In this document: one piece after another, positions 27,271-35,683 of the stretch | Layout: each line of letters begins with the position of its first letter | Position numbering within the stretch: position 1 is the first letter of the stretch | Source: Streptomyces caatingaensis | GTDB taxonomy: Bacteria; Actinomycetota; Actinomycetes; Streptomycetales; Streptomycetaceae | DNA length: 64,000 nucleotides | Assembly (NCBI RefSeq): GCF_001187435.1 | Contig: NZ_LFXA01000017.1 | Location: 806,001 to 870,000 of the forward strand | Direction: 5' to 3' | The notes under the pieces: generated by a model | Told to the model about the DNA's origin: nothing | Databases searched by the model: none | The model's input: only the letters and a program-made list of their open reading frames with translations | Made by a program: the position numbers and the translations under genes

Positions 27271-29003
27271 CGCGATTCCCTTTCCCTGTCTTCCCTGTCG
27301 TTGCGCGCGGGGGCCTCTGCGGGGGCCGCCGCCGCGGGGGCCTCTGCGGGGGGCTCGTGGGCGGCCCGTGCGGCCTGGGTGTCCGCCTGGGTGTCCGCCG
27401 CCGGTCCGGCCGCGTTCCCCGCCGCCCGTGCGGCCTCCTCCCGGCCGATCCGGGTACCGGCCTGGAGGCTGCTCATGAAGTCGGCGGTCTGCTGCGCCGA
27501 GCGGGGCGGCGGCCCGCCGGGGGCGCTGACGTCCGGGGTGGCCGTGGCCGGGGCCGGGGGCGTCTTGCCGTGGGGCTGGCCGCTCCGGGGGTGCCCACCC
27601 TGGGCGGTAACCGTCCCGGTGGGTGCGGCGCCGCCCGCCGTCGTGCGACGGCGGCTGCGACGGCGGGGGAGGGCGCCGGGGGCTGCCTTGGGGGCGGCGG
27701 GGGGCGGGAGTTGGGCGCCCGGGATGTCCTGGACGTCCGGGGTGCCCGGGGCGCCCGGGGCGTGCGGGGTACCCAGGGTGCCAGGGGTGCGCGGCACCGC
27801 CGCGGGCGCCGGCGCGTCCGGTGCCACGCCGGCGTCCCGCACCACGTCCGCCGCACCCGCTGCCCCGTCCGCCCCCGCCGCCGGGTGCGTGTCCGCCGCC
27901 GGGTGCGTGTCCGGCACCCCGGCCCCCGCCTGCGCCCCCGGCGCCCCCGGCGCAGGCGCCGGTACCGCCGTCGGGGCGACCGTCCCGGACGCCGTGAGGA
28001 GGGCGGACGGGACGAGGACGACGGCGCGTACGCCTCCGTACGCCGAGGGCGAGTCGAGCTTGACCGAGAAGCCGTACCGCCGTGCCAGCAGCCCGACCGC
28101 CGACAGGCCGAGCTGGGGATTGGGGCCCCAGCCCCGGCCCCGGGCCGCCTCCTCGCCGGCCAGGCGCAGCGCGGCCTCGGCGAGGGCCTGTTCGGTCATG
28201 CCGAGCCCGCCGTCGTCGATCTCGATGACGGCGCCGCTGTGCACCGGCCGGATCGCCACCAGCACGGAGACCGTCGGGGGCGAGTAGCGCGTCGCGTTGT
28301 CGAGCAGTTCGGCGACGGCGTGGATGAGGGCCTCGACGGCCCCCGGCCGGACGGCGGTGTCCCGCGCGCCCTGGACGCGGACGCGCTGGTACTCCAGGAT
28401 CCGCGACTGCGCCCCGCGCACCACGTCCAGCAGCGGGACGGGCTCCGGCCACTGCCGGCCCGGCCAGGCGCCGCACAGCACCTTCATCGTCTGCGCCTGG
28501 CGGGCGAGTTGCGCGGCGGCGTGGTCGGCCCGCATCAGCCCGGCCATGAGGACGGGGTCCTCGGCGGTCTGCTCCAGGACGTCCAGGCCCTGCTGCTGGG
28601 CGAGCGCCATCACCTGGATGCGGTCGGCCATGACGAGGAACGCGGCCCGCGCGGACTCCTGACGCGTCCGTACGGCCGCCACGGCGGCGCCCGTCCGCTC
28701 CAGCAGCGCCCGCTGCCAGGCGTCGAAGACGCTGCCCGCCAGCTCCCCGTGGCGCAGCCCCGGGGCCGGCGCCTCCCCGTCGAGAACCGCCGGCAGCCGC
28801 TCGGCGGCCAGGTGCTCCAGCTCGTCCTCCCAGGCGCGCTGACGCGCGGTCAGCGCCCGGTTCTCGCCGACGGCGGCGTCCCGTTCGTCCCGCAGCCGCG
28901 CGGCCGCCCGCCGGGCGCGCACCAGCAGCGGTCCGGTGATCAGGGCGGTGACGGCCGTGCCCGCGACCACACCCAGGGACACGGCCTCCGGTATCGGCAT
29001 CAT
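27267..29003 (-). CDS. cvnA: Conservon sensor-kinase-like protein CvnA
   Basis: A 578-residue membrane protein. I start it at ATG 29003, where MMPIPEAVSLGVVAGTAVTA gives a single N-terminal membrane helix. A coiled linker and four-helix region follow. The HATPase domain has AVAELLDNATRYSPP (N box), VIEIDDGGLGM (G1) and GLSAVGLLARRYGFSV (G2), but no phosphorylatable histidine of the usual H-box type is evident. The last 190 residues are Pro/Ala-rich and disordered, with several imperfect short repeats (THPAAD). It is the membrane sensor of the conservon. The divergent Crp gene starts 288 bp away. Confidence 0.92.
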   Translation of the reverse strand: MMPIPEAVSLGVVAGTAVTALITGPLLVRARRAAARLRDERDAAVGENRALTARQRAWEDELEHLAAERLPAVLDGEAPAPGLRHGELAGSVFDAWQRALLERTGAAVAAVRTRQESARAAFLVMADRIQVMALAQQQGLDVLEQTAEDPVLMAGLMRADHAAAQLARQAQTMKVLCGAWPGRQWPEPVPLLDVVRGAQSRILEYQRVRVQGARDTAVRPGAVEALIHAVAELLDNATRYSPPTVSVLVAIRPVHSGAVIEIDDGGLGMTEQALAEAALRLAGEEAARGRGWGPNPQLGLSAVGLLARRYGFSVKLDSPSAYGGVRAVVLVPSALLTASGTVAPTAVPAPAPGAPGAQAGAGVPDTHPAADTHPAAGADGAAGAADVVRDAGVAPDAPAPAAVPRTPGTLGTPHAPGAPGTPDVQDIPGAQLPPPAAPKAAPGALPRRRSRRRTTAGGAAPTGTVTAQGGHPRSGQPHGKTPPAPATATPDVSAPGGPPPRSAQQTADFMSSLQAGTRIGREEAARAAGNAAGPAADTQADTQAARAAHEPPAEAPAAAAPAEAPARNDREDRERESR

Positions 29004-29291
29004 CAAGCGGTTCCCCGGGGCGATCTTCAACTGGAACGAGGCCGTCAGGGTACGGGGCGGGACGGAGGTGGCGGAAGTCGAGGGTGTGTCTTGGTGGTTG
29101 GTCGCTTTCGCGGCGTTCGGGCGGGATGCCGGCATACCTCCGGCAAGGACGCGAACGTCCCGTGGCGCCGCCCGCCGGGGCCCGGTGGAACCGGTGGATC
29201 CCGCCGATGCCGCACCCCGCCCACTCCGCTCCCACTACGGTGCTGGCCACCGAGGCGCCGGTGCCGAGACCGCCTCGGCGAGGAGGACGGC

Positions 29292-30011
29292 ATGAACGCA
29301 CCGTACACGTCCGGGCGTTGGCCCGAACGCAGTCTGCTGGGGATGCTGCCGGAGCCGGCGCGGCGGGAGCTGCTCGGGCTGGGGGTGGAGGTGCGGTACG
29401 ACACGGGGGACGTGCTGCTGAGCGAGGGCGCGCGCGACCGGCACGTCCTGCTGCTGCTCTCCGGCTTCGCCAAGGTGACCGCCACGCTGGAGAACGGGCA
29501 GGTGACGCTCCTCGCGGTGCGGGTCGGCGGCGAGACGGTCGGGGAGATGGCGGCCGTGGACGGGGCCGGCGGCCCGGGGGACGCCGTCCCCCGCTCGGCC
29601 ACGGTGACCGCCTGCGGCCCGCTGGCCGCCCGCCTGCTCCAGCCCGCCGTGCTGCGCGAGCTGCTGATGCGGCGCCCCGAGGTGGGCCTGGCCCTCACCC
29701 GCATCGTCTCCGACCGGCTGCGCTGGGCGAACCGGCGGCGGATGGAGTTCCGGGGCTACCCGGTCAAGGTGCGCCTCGCCCGGCTCCTGCTGGAGCTGGC
29801 GGCCGCCTACGGGCAGCCCGGGGAGGGCGGCGGCGTCGTGATGGGCTGCGGGCTGACCCAGCCGGAGCTGGCCGCGCTGACCGGTGCCGCCGAGACCACC
29901 GTCCACAAGGGCCTGCGCGAACTGCGCGAGGAGGGACTCCTGGAGACCGGCTACCGCTCCACCACCCTCCGCGACCTCGCCCGGCTGCGACGGGTCGCGG
30001 AGCTGGCCTGA
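29292..30011 (+). CDS. Crp/Fnr-family transcriptional regulator
   Basis: A 239-residue regulator with AGGAGG 6 nt before the ATG. Residues about 15-130 form the cyclic-nucleotide-binding-type barrel (YDTGDVLLSEGARDRHVLLL, VGGETVGEMAAVD). The canonical phosphate-binding RxxA-type segment is replaced by PRSATVTAC, as in family members whose ligand is not known. After a dimerisation helix, a winged helix carries LTQPELAALTGAAETTVHKG as recognition motif. It is divergent from the conservon and convergent with the Pycsar-effector-like gene, and could regulate either neighbour. Confidence 0.88.
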   Translation: MNAPYTSGRWPERSLLGMLPEPARRELLGLGVEVRYDTGDVLLSEGARDRHVLLLLSGFAKVTATLENGQVTLLAVRVGGETVGEMAAVDGAGGPGDAVPRSATVTACGPLAARLLQPAVLRELLMRRPEVGLALTRIVSDRLRWANRRRMEFRGYPVKVRLARLLLELAAAYGQPGEGGGVVMGCGLTQPELAALTGAAETTVHKGLRELREEGLLETGYRSTTLRDLARLRRVAELA

Positions 30012-30027
30012 GAGGCCGCGGCACCGG

Positions 30028-30135
30028 CCGAGCCCGCATCGACCGGAGCCCGTACCAGCCGAGCCTGGATCGACCGGAGCCCGTACCAGCCGAGCCTGCA
30101 TCGACTGAAGCCCGTACCGGCCGAGCCCGCATCAG
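30028..30135. repeat. 31-bp tandem repeats, three and a half copies
   Basis: Copies at 30028-30058, 30059-30089 and 30090-30120, with a partial copy at 30121-30135. The unit begins CCGAGCCCGCATCGACCGGA and ends GCCCGTACCAG. The first two copies differ at two positions and the third at a few more. The array lies between two convergent genes and runs into the last codon of the Pycsar-effector-like gene. Confidence 0.85.
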
Positions 30136-30626
30136 TCGAGCAGCGGCCGCAGCACCGCCCACAGCCCCGCGCTCGCGCCCGTCACCGCGGTGCACGCCAC
30201 CGCCCCCGTGACGCAGCGGTACTTGACGACCGCGACACGGGCCAGGAAGCGCAGGACCAGGACGAGTTCGGCCGTGTCCGCATCCTCCGCAGCCGGCAGC
30301 GAGCCGCCCGACGCGAAATGGACGAAGCTGTAGCGGTTGGCGGCGGACGGCCGCCACACCCGCGGCCGCAGCGCCGCCGCCAGGCACCCCACCCCGCCCA
30401 GCAGCCCGCACGCGAACAGCGCGAGCAGGGCCCCGGCCGCCACGCCCGCCCAGCCGCCGCGCCGGCAGAGCTCGGCGGCGTGCCCGCTCCACGTCCCCGC
30501 CGTGCCCGCCAGGGCCGCCTGGGCCGCGGCCAGGATCCCGGCCTTGGTGTCGGCGTGCTGGTGGGCGCTCTGCAACGAGGCCAGCAGGTGCGGGCCGGAC
30601 GCGTCCAGCGGTGTCGTCGGTGTCAT
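30132..30626 (-). CDS. Pycsar-effector-like membrane protein (DUF5706/PycTM type)
   Basis: A 164-residue protein starting at ATG 30626 (GGGAAGGG 6 nt upstream). The N-terminal helix SAHQHADTKAGILAAAQAAL carries the ADTKAG signature of Pycsar effectors (PycTM). Two to three membrane helices follow: WAGVAAGALLALFACGLLGG, the segment GVGCLAAALRP, and a final TGASAGLWAVLRPLL. In Pycsar defence a nucleotidyl cyclase makes cCMP or cUMP on phage infection, and the effector then disrupts the membrane. Here the cyclase-like gene is divergent, 347 bp away. That the two form a functional pair is inferred. Confidence 0.75.
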   Translation of the reverse strand: MTPTTPLDASGPHLLASLQSAHQHADTKAGILAAAQAALAGTAGTWSGHAAELCRRGGWAGVAAGALLALFACGLLGGVGCLAAALRPRVWRPSAANRYSFVHFASGGSLPAAEDADTAELVLVLRFLARVAVVKYRCVTGAVACTAVTGASAGLWAVLRPLLD

Positions 30627-30972
30627 CGGAACCCTTCCCACGGGAGAGGTGCTACGGCGCGGCCGTCACGGCCGCCCGCCGCCCAGTAACCCCGCAACAA
30701 CGCTCCCCGACCAGCCACTTGTACGGATTCCCGCATCCCGTACTTCCACGGGGTGCGCCGCCGCCCGGCGGCGTACGACTGGGGTGACCGGCGCCCGGAC
30801 CGGGGGGAACGGGCGCCGGCGCACCCACGGGATCCGGAGCGCACCGAACCGCGACGCTTCTGTGGACGACTTGTAACACCGAAGGACGGACGGGGAGTTG
30901 GGGTGTGCGGCATCCTTTCTCTCTTCCGCGCGCGGCGCACGGGACGCGGGCGGCGCACAGGGAGGTGCTGTA
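30627..30972. promoter_or_regulatory. Divergent intergenic region, effector gene and cyclase operon
   Basis: No gene is evident in these 346 bp. A perfect 9-bp inverted repeat (CCGGCGCCC at 30788-30796, GGGCGCCGG at 30811-30819) and a second palindromic stretch (CGCCGCCGCCCGGCGGCG near 30761-30778) could be operator or attenuator structures. It must contain promoters for both sides; no consensus -35/-10 pair is clear. Confidence 0.4.
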
Positions 30973-31725
30973 GTGGTGAACGGCACGTTCGGCCGGAGAC
31001 TCCTGCTGGCCGTCGACGCGAAGGGGTACGGGCGCGCCGACGCCCTGCGCCAGGGCACGTTCCAGGAGGCCGTACCGCGGCTGGTCCGCGAGGCCGCCGA
31101 GGCCGCCGGGCTCGGCCACGGGCGGTGGGAGGTGCAGCGGGGCGGCGACTCCCAGCTCGCGGTGCTGCCCGTCGGGGCGTCCGAACCCGCCCTCGTCGAC
31201 CCCTTCATGCGCGCCCTGGACGCGGGGCTGCGCGCCTTCAACCACGACCGGGTGCCCGAGGGACGGCTGCGCCTGCGGGCGGCCGTGCACTTCGGCACGG
31301 CGTCGCCCGGCCCCAACGGCTTCCTCGGCCGGGCCCCCGTCGAGATCGGCCGGATCCTCGACAGCGCGGCCCTGCGCGGGGCCCTGGCCGCGAACCCGGA
31401 CGCCTACCTGGCCGTCGCGGTCTCCGCCACCGTCTTCGACGACGTCGTCCGCGAGGCGCACACGACCCTGCGGCCCGAGGAGTTCACCGAAGTGCGCGTG
31501 GAGGAGAAGGAGTTCACGGGCCAGGCCTGGATCTGGATCCCCGGGACGGGGACGGGGGCCGGGGCGCGCGGCTCGCTCCCGGTGGCGGGAGCCGGCCGGG
31601 CGGAGGCGTCCGGAACGGACGAGCCGGCGGGGGGCGGGGCACCCGCAGGAGCCGCCTCCCCCGTCGTGCAGCACTTCCACGGGACGGTGAACGCCGCCGG
31701 CGCCGTCTTCGGTGTGTCCAGGTGA
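30973..31725 (+). CDS. Class III nucleotidyl-cyclase-like protein with C-terminal signalling motif
   Basis: A 250-residue protein starting GTG 30973, seven nt after GGAGG. Residues 8-195 resemble a class III cyclase core. D15 in LLAVDAKGYG and D59 in RGGDSQLAVLP match the two metal-binding aspartates. R151-like arginine in GRAPVEIGRILDS matches the helix where cyclases bind phosphate. After a Gly/Ala linker the C-terminus ends SPVVQHFHGTVNAAGAVFG-VSR. This resembles the N-terminal motif of the next protein. It may make a cyclic nucleotide signal for the divergent effector. The four-gene operon begins here and the stop overlaps the next start as GTGA. Confidence 0.65.
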   Translation: MVNGTFGRRLLLAVDAKGYGRADALRQGTFQEAVPRLVREAAEAAGLGHGRWEVQRGGDSQLAVLPVGASEPALVDPFMRALDAGLRAFNHDRVPEGRLRLRAAVHFGTASPGPNGFLGRAPVEIGRILDSAALRGALAANPDAYLAVAVSATVFDDVVREAHTTLRPEEFTEVRVEEKEFTGQAWIWIPGTGTGAGARGSLPVAGAGRAEASGTDEPAGGGAPAGAASPVVQHFHGTVNAAGAVFGVSR

Positions 31726-33905
31726 CATCCGCAGCGCAGGGGCCGCACGGGCCGCAGGGATCTCAGGGTCCGCAGGGGCCGCACGGGGGGCCGCAGGAGC
31801 CGCCCGGGCCGGAAGGACCGGAGCACCCCCCCGGCCCACCCGCCCAAACGCCCCCAGCACCCCCAACGTCCCCAGCACCCGCAACACTGCCAACACCCCC
31901 AACACCCCCAACACTGCCCACCGGCCACCACCACACCTACGTCAGCCAGGTCTTCCACGGCCCCCTCCACGCCCCCCAGGCCCACTTCGGCGTCGGCCCC
32001 GCCGCCCCCTCGACCGCTGCCCGGCGGGCCACCGGACGGCTGGACTCCGAGGAGATCGCCGCCGTCCTGGGCCCCTACGTCGCGCCGCCGTGCTTCGCCG
32101 AGGCGGCGGACGCGCTCGCCGCGGACACCGTGGTCGCCCTCGTCGGCCCCCCGGGATCCGGCAAGCGCTCGGGTGCCGTCGCCCTCCTCAAGGAGGTCGC
32201 GGACAGCACGGCGTACGTGGTGCTGTCCCCGGACACCGGCCTGGAGCAGCTCGCCGAGCGCACCTTCGACCGCGGGGTCGGCTACGTCGTGCTCGACCGG
32301 ATGAACGAGGACGCCGAGGAGGGCGGGGCCCGCACGGCGGACTTCGACTGGCGGCGGGTGCGCGACCGGGTGCGCGGCCAGGGCGCGCACCTGGTGGTCA
32401 CGACCGTCCACGAACCGGGCGGGCCCCCGTCCGAGGCGGTGCGGCACGTCCCCTGGCAGCCCCCGGACCTGCGGGAGGTCCTCCGCGTACGGCTGCGCGC
32501 CGCCGGGTGCGACGACGGCGGGCGGGCCGCCGGGGAGGCGGCGGGCCTGATGCCCGGGGGGTGCCTGGTCGCGGAGGTCGCCGCGGCGGCCGGCCGGATC
32601 GCCCGCGGGGAGGACCCGCGCGCGGTGTGGCGGGAGTACGGGAGCGGCGCGGCGCAGCCCGTGCGCGACTGGTTCGCGGCCGACCGCTCGCCGCGGGAGA
32701 TCGCCGAGGTGACGACGCTGGCGTTCGCCACGGGGACGGGCCCCCGGGCCTTCGAGAAGCTCCAGCGGTCCCTGGAGCGGTCCCTTGAGAAGGCGTTCGG
32801 CGACCTGGACCCCGAGGGGACGCCCCCCGACCGCCGCCGTTCCCTGGCCCGCAACGCCCTTGTGGCCGCCGAGGAGCGGACGCACGGCGCCCCGGGCCGT
32901 ACCGTCTGGGTCTTCGCGGCCCCGCACTTCCGCCCGTGGGTGCTGGAGGAGCTGTGGGCCAACCACTCCAGCGCCTTCTGGGACGGCGTACGCGGCTGGC
33001 TGACCGCGCTCGTCCGCGCGCATCCGGACGGCGAGCTGCGGAACTCCGTCGCCTCCGGCCTCGCCCTGCTGGCCCGTTCGGCCTTCGACGAGGTCGCCGA
33101 CTGCTATCTGCGGCCCTGGGCGCGCGGCGAGGCGGGCCCGGAGGGGGAGGCCATGGCCGCGCACGTGCTGGGCTGGGTCTGCCTCGACGAGACCCTCGCC
33201 CCGGCCGCGCTGACCCTGGTCCGCGGCTGGGCGCACGGCGGTGACGCGGCGCTGAGGTCCGCCGCGGCGCGGGCGTTCGGCGGGCAGCTGGGCGTCCTTT
33301 TCCCGACCGATGCCGTGAAGCGGCTGTGGCACCTGGTCCACCAGGGGCAGGGCAGGCCGGCCGTGGCCGGTATGGCCTGCCTGTTCGCGACGCTGGCGGA
33401 CGGGCGGGAGGACGCGGGCGTCGTCCTCGACGCCCTCGTCCACCGGCTGCGCAAGCAGTGCGCGACCCCGGTCGCCACCCGCGTCAAGGCCCTGACCCTC
33501 GACACCGTCCTCGCGGTCCTCACCGTGGCGGAGCCCCGCACCGGCCGTCCCGTCGTCGCGGCCCTGACCGAACGGCAGCCCCGGCTGGCCGCCCCGCTCG
33601 CCGAGCTGTGGGCGGGCGTGCTGCGCAACCGCCCCGTGCGCCAGGCGGCGCTGGCGGCGCTGCGGGACGTCCTGCACGCGCTGCCCGCCGCATGCCGCGC
33701 CCCCCGCGCCGCCGCCGGCCGCCTCGGCGGGGCGCTGGGCGCCGCCCTCCCGCCGGACGAACGGCCGCTCCTGGCCGCGGCGTTGGGACGCGACGCGGGA
33801 CGGCGCCGCCGCCCCGACCCCGCCGTCCTGGCGCGCTTCCTCACGGCGCTGCACGGCGCCGCGGCGGCGCCCGCCCGTACGACCGCACCCCTCACCTCGA
33901 GTTGA
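31722..33905 (+). CDS. P-loop NTPase with helical-repeat C-terminus
   Basis: A 727-residue protein. Residues 7-67 are low-complexity, first GPQG-type and then polyproline repeats. Residues 73-91 carry YVSQVFHGPLHAPQAHFGV, matching the cyclase C-terminus in its FHG...A..FGV pattern. The NTPase domain follows: Walker A VGPPGSGKRS (141-150) and Walker B YVVLDRMNED (188-197). From about residue 290 the sequence is all alpha-helical with HEAT-like spacing (ASGLALLARSAFDEVA, AAHVLGWVCLDETLAP). The layout of short motif, NTPase and repeat sensor is that of NLR/STAND-like immune proteins, though a classic NACHT or NB-ARC signature is not evident. Confidence 0.7.
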   Translation: MTSAAQGPHGPQGSQGPQGPHGGPQEPPGPEGPEHPPGPPAQTPPAPPTSPAPATLPTPPTPPTLPTGHHHTYVSQVFHGPLHAPQAHFGVGPAAPSTAARRATGRLDSEEIAAVLGPYVAPPCFAEAADALAADTVVALVGPPGSGKRSGAVALLKEVADSTAYVVLSPDTGLEQLAERTFDRGVGYVVLDRMNEDAEEGGARTADFDWRRVRDRVRGQGAHLVVTTVHEPGGPPSEAVRHVPWQPPDLREVLRVRLRAAGCDDGGRAAGEAAGLMPGGCLVAEVAAAAGRIARGEDPRAVWREYGSGAAQPVRDWFAADRSPREIAEVTTLAFATGTGPRAFEKLQRSLERSLEKAFGDLDPEGTPPDRRRSLARNALVAAEERTHGAPGRTVWVFAAPHFRPWVLEELWANHSSAFWDGVRGWLTALVRAHPDGELRNSVASGLALLARSAFDEVADCYLRPWARGEAGPEGEAMAAHVLGWVCLDETLAPAALTLVRGWAHGGDAALRSAAARAFGGQLGVLFPTDAVKRLWHLVHQGQGRPAVAGMACLFATLADGREDAGVVLDALVHRLRKQCATPVATRVKALTLDTVLAVLTVAEPRTGRPVVAALTERQPRLAAPLAELWAGVLRNRPVRQAALAALRDVLHALPAACRAPRAAAGRLGGALGAALPPDERPLLAAALGRDAGRRRRPDPAVLARFLTALHGAAAAPARTTAPLTSS

Positions 33906-33909
33906 GCGC

Positions 33910-33944
33910 ACACCGGACATCGGACATCGGACACCGGACATCGG
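33910..33944. repeat. Five tandem 7-bp repeats
   Basis: Five copies of ACAYCGG in a row, directly between the NTPase stop and the ribosome site of the next gene. They may tune spacing or RNA structure in the operon. Confidence 0.8.
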
Positions 33945-33958
33945 CACGAAGGAATGAC

Positions 33959-35683
33959 ATGGCCGACAGCTATCCCATCGTCGAACAGCGCGAGTTCGGC
34001 CGCCCGCCCGAACGCGGCACCTGGCCGCGCAGACACCGGAGCCGCGACGACGCGGACGTCCCCCGGCTGGCCGCGCACCAGGTGCTCGTCTGGCGGCGCG
34101 GCGAGGAGTACGTCGAGGACCACGGCCTGCTCGGCCCGGCCGACGAGACCGTGGTGGCGGCGAGCTCCGTCACCGTGGTCGACCGGCGGGCCGGGGTCCC
34201 CGTCCGCGTCGAACTGCCCGTACCGTCCGCCGACGCGGGCGACTTCACGCTGCGCGTCACGTTCCACTGCACGGTCACCGACGCCGCCGCGGTCGTGCGG
34301 AACGGGGTCACCGACGTCGAGACGCTGCTGGTCGGCCGCCTCCGCGGCATACCCGGGCTCCTCGAACAGGCCCTGGAGTTCCCGGTCATGGCCGTGGACC
34401 GGGCGCGCCTGAGACTCGGCGCGTACCTGGAGGCGTACCGCGAGACGGCCCCGCCGCCCGTCTCCGGCCTGCGGGCGGTGCCGGTCGCCGTCGAGGTGCT
34501 CACCCCCGAGCAGTACGCCGACCACCTGCGGGAGGTGGAGGACGCCCGGCTGCGGAAGGAGAAGGACCGGCTCCGCCGCGAGGTGGAGAAGGAGCGGGCC
34601 GAGGCCGAACACGCCATGCAGCAGTACATCCAGAGCCTCGAACGCGAGAAGGAGGAGGCCGCCCGCGCCAAGGAGGAGGCGGCCGCGCGCCACGCCCGCG
34701 AGCGCGCCGAGGCGGAGGAGGACCGGCGGCGCGAGCGCGAGCGGGCCGCGGCCGCCCGCCGCCTGAAGGAGGCCGAGGCCGAGGAGATCCGGCGCCGGGA
34801 GCGGGAGTTGCTGGAGGAGCGGCACCGCCAGCAGATCGACGAGCTGCGCGCCACGTACGAGCAGACGGCCGGCGCGGTGCGCCAGGACCACGAGCTGGGG
34901 CTGCGGCGGCGGCACAACGAGTACGTCCGCGAGGAGGTCGCCCAGGACGTCGAGAGCTTCGGCCGGGACCCCGTCGCCGCCGACGTCCACGCCTTCCAGC
35001 GCGGCGAGATCTCCGCCGACGAACTCTCCCGGCGCCTGCGGGAGCTGGAGGAGGGGCGGCTCGGGCGCGAGGAGCGGCTGGCCGAGCGCGACTGGGCGCG
35101 CCTGGAGCGCAAGGAGGCCCTGGCCCGGGAGGAACTGCGCCACCGCCTGGAGGCCGAGCGCGAGGACACCCGCTACCGCCTCGACCGCGAGGACCGCGCC
35201 CGGGAGCTCACCCGCAAGGACGCCCGCGAGGACGCGGCCGCGGCCCGGCAGCAGGCGCTGCTCCGGCACCGGGAGGAACGGGAGGACGCCGCGGCCCGCC
35301 GCGAGGAGCAGCGCGCGGCGGCCGCCGCGCTGCGGCAGGAGGAGGCCCGCCGCTGGGAGCTGGAGCGGGAGGACGCCCGGCGGCTGCGCGAGGAGGAGCG
35401 CGCCGAGGCGCTGGAGCGCCGCAAGGAGCAGCGCGAGGTGCGGGAGCGGATGCTCCAGAACCGGTACAACCTGACCAAGCAGGTCATCGACCGGGGCCAC
35501 GGCGACGACGCGAACGTCGACGTCGGCGCCTTGATCAACAACGTCGGGGACGGCTGGCCCGCGGCCTACGCCCTGCGGGGCGGCGACGCGGTGCACCACG
35601 TGGAACGCGCGGACGGCGCCTCCGCCACCGCCGATCCCGACGACGACCTCGGCGACGCGGGGAGGGAGGAGCATGTCGGCTGA
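33959..35683 (+). CDS. Possible SPFH-type domain plus long coiled-coil protein
   Basis: A 574-residue protein with GAAGGA 5 nt before the ATG. Residues 1 to about 190 form a beta/alpha domain (HQVLVWRRGEEYVEDHGLLG, TLRVTFHCTVTDAAAV) that resembles SPFH/band-7 domains, but this assignment is weak. Residues about 195-530 are one long, highly charged Arg/Glu/Ala coiled coil. The C-terminal 40 residues have a short DDANVDVGALINNVGDGWPA segment. No membrane helix is seen. It could scaffold the neighbouring DUF4407 membrane protein, whose gene overlaps its last 11 nt. The function is unknown. Confidence 0.6.
   Translation: MADSYPIVEQREFGRPPERGTWPRRHRSRDDADVPRLAAHQVLVWRRGEEYVEDHGLLGPADETVVAASSVTVVDRRAGVPVRVELPVPSADAGDFTLRVTFHCTVTDAAAVVRNGVTDVETLLVGRLRGIPGLLEQALEFPVMAVDRARLRLGAYLEAYRETAPPPVSGLRAVPVAVEVLTPEQYADHLREVEDARLRKEKDRLRREVEKERAEAEHAMQQYIQSLEREKEEAARAKEEAAARHARERAEAEEDRRRERERAAAARRLKEAEAEEIRRRERELLEERHRQQIDELRATYEQTAGAVRQDHELGLRRRHNEYVREEVAQDVESFGRDPVAADVHAFQRGEISADELSRRLRELEEGRLGREERLAERDWARLERKEALAREELRHRLEAEREDTRYRLDREDRARELTRKDAREDAAAARQQALLRHREEREDAAARREEQRAAAAALRQEEARRWELEREDARRLREEERAEALERRKEQREVRERMLQNRYNLTKQVIDRGHGDDANVDVGALINNVGDGWPAAYALRGGDAVHHVERADGASATADPDDDLGDAGREEHVG

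Noticed and set aside
30028..30135. CRISPR array
   Set aside because: The 31-bp repeats are directly adjacent with no spacers, and there are no cas genes nearby.
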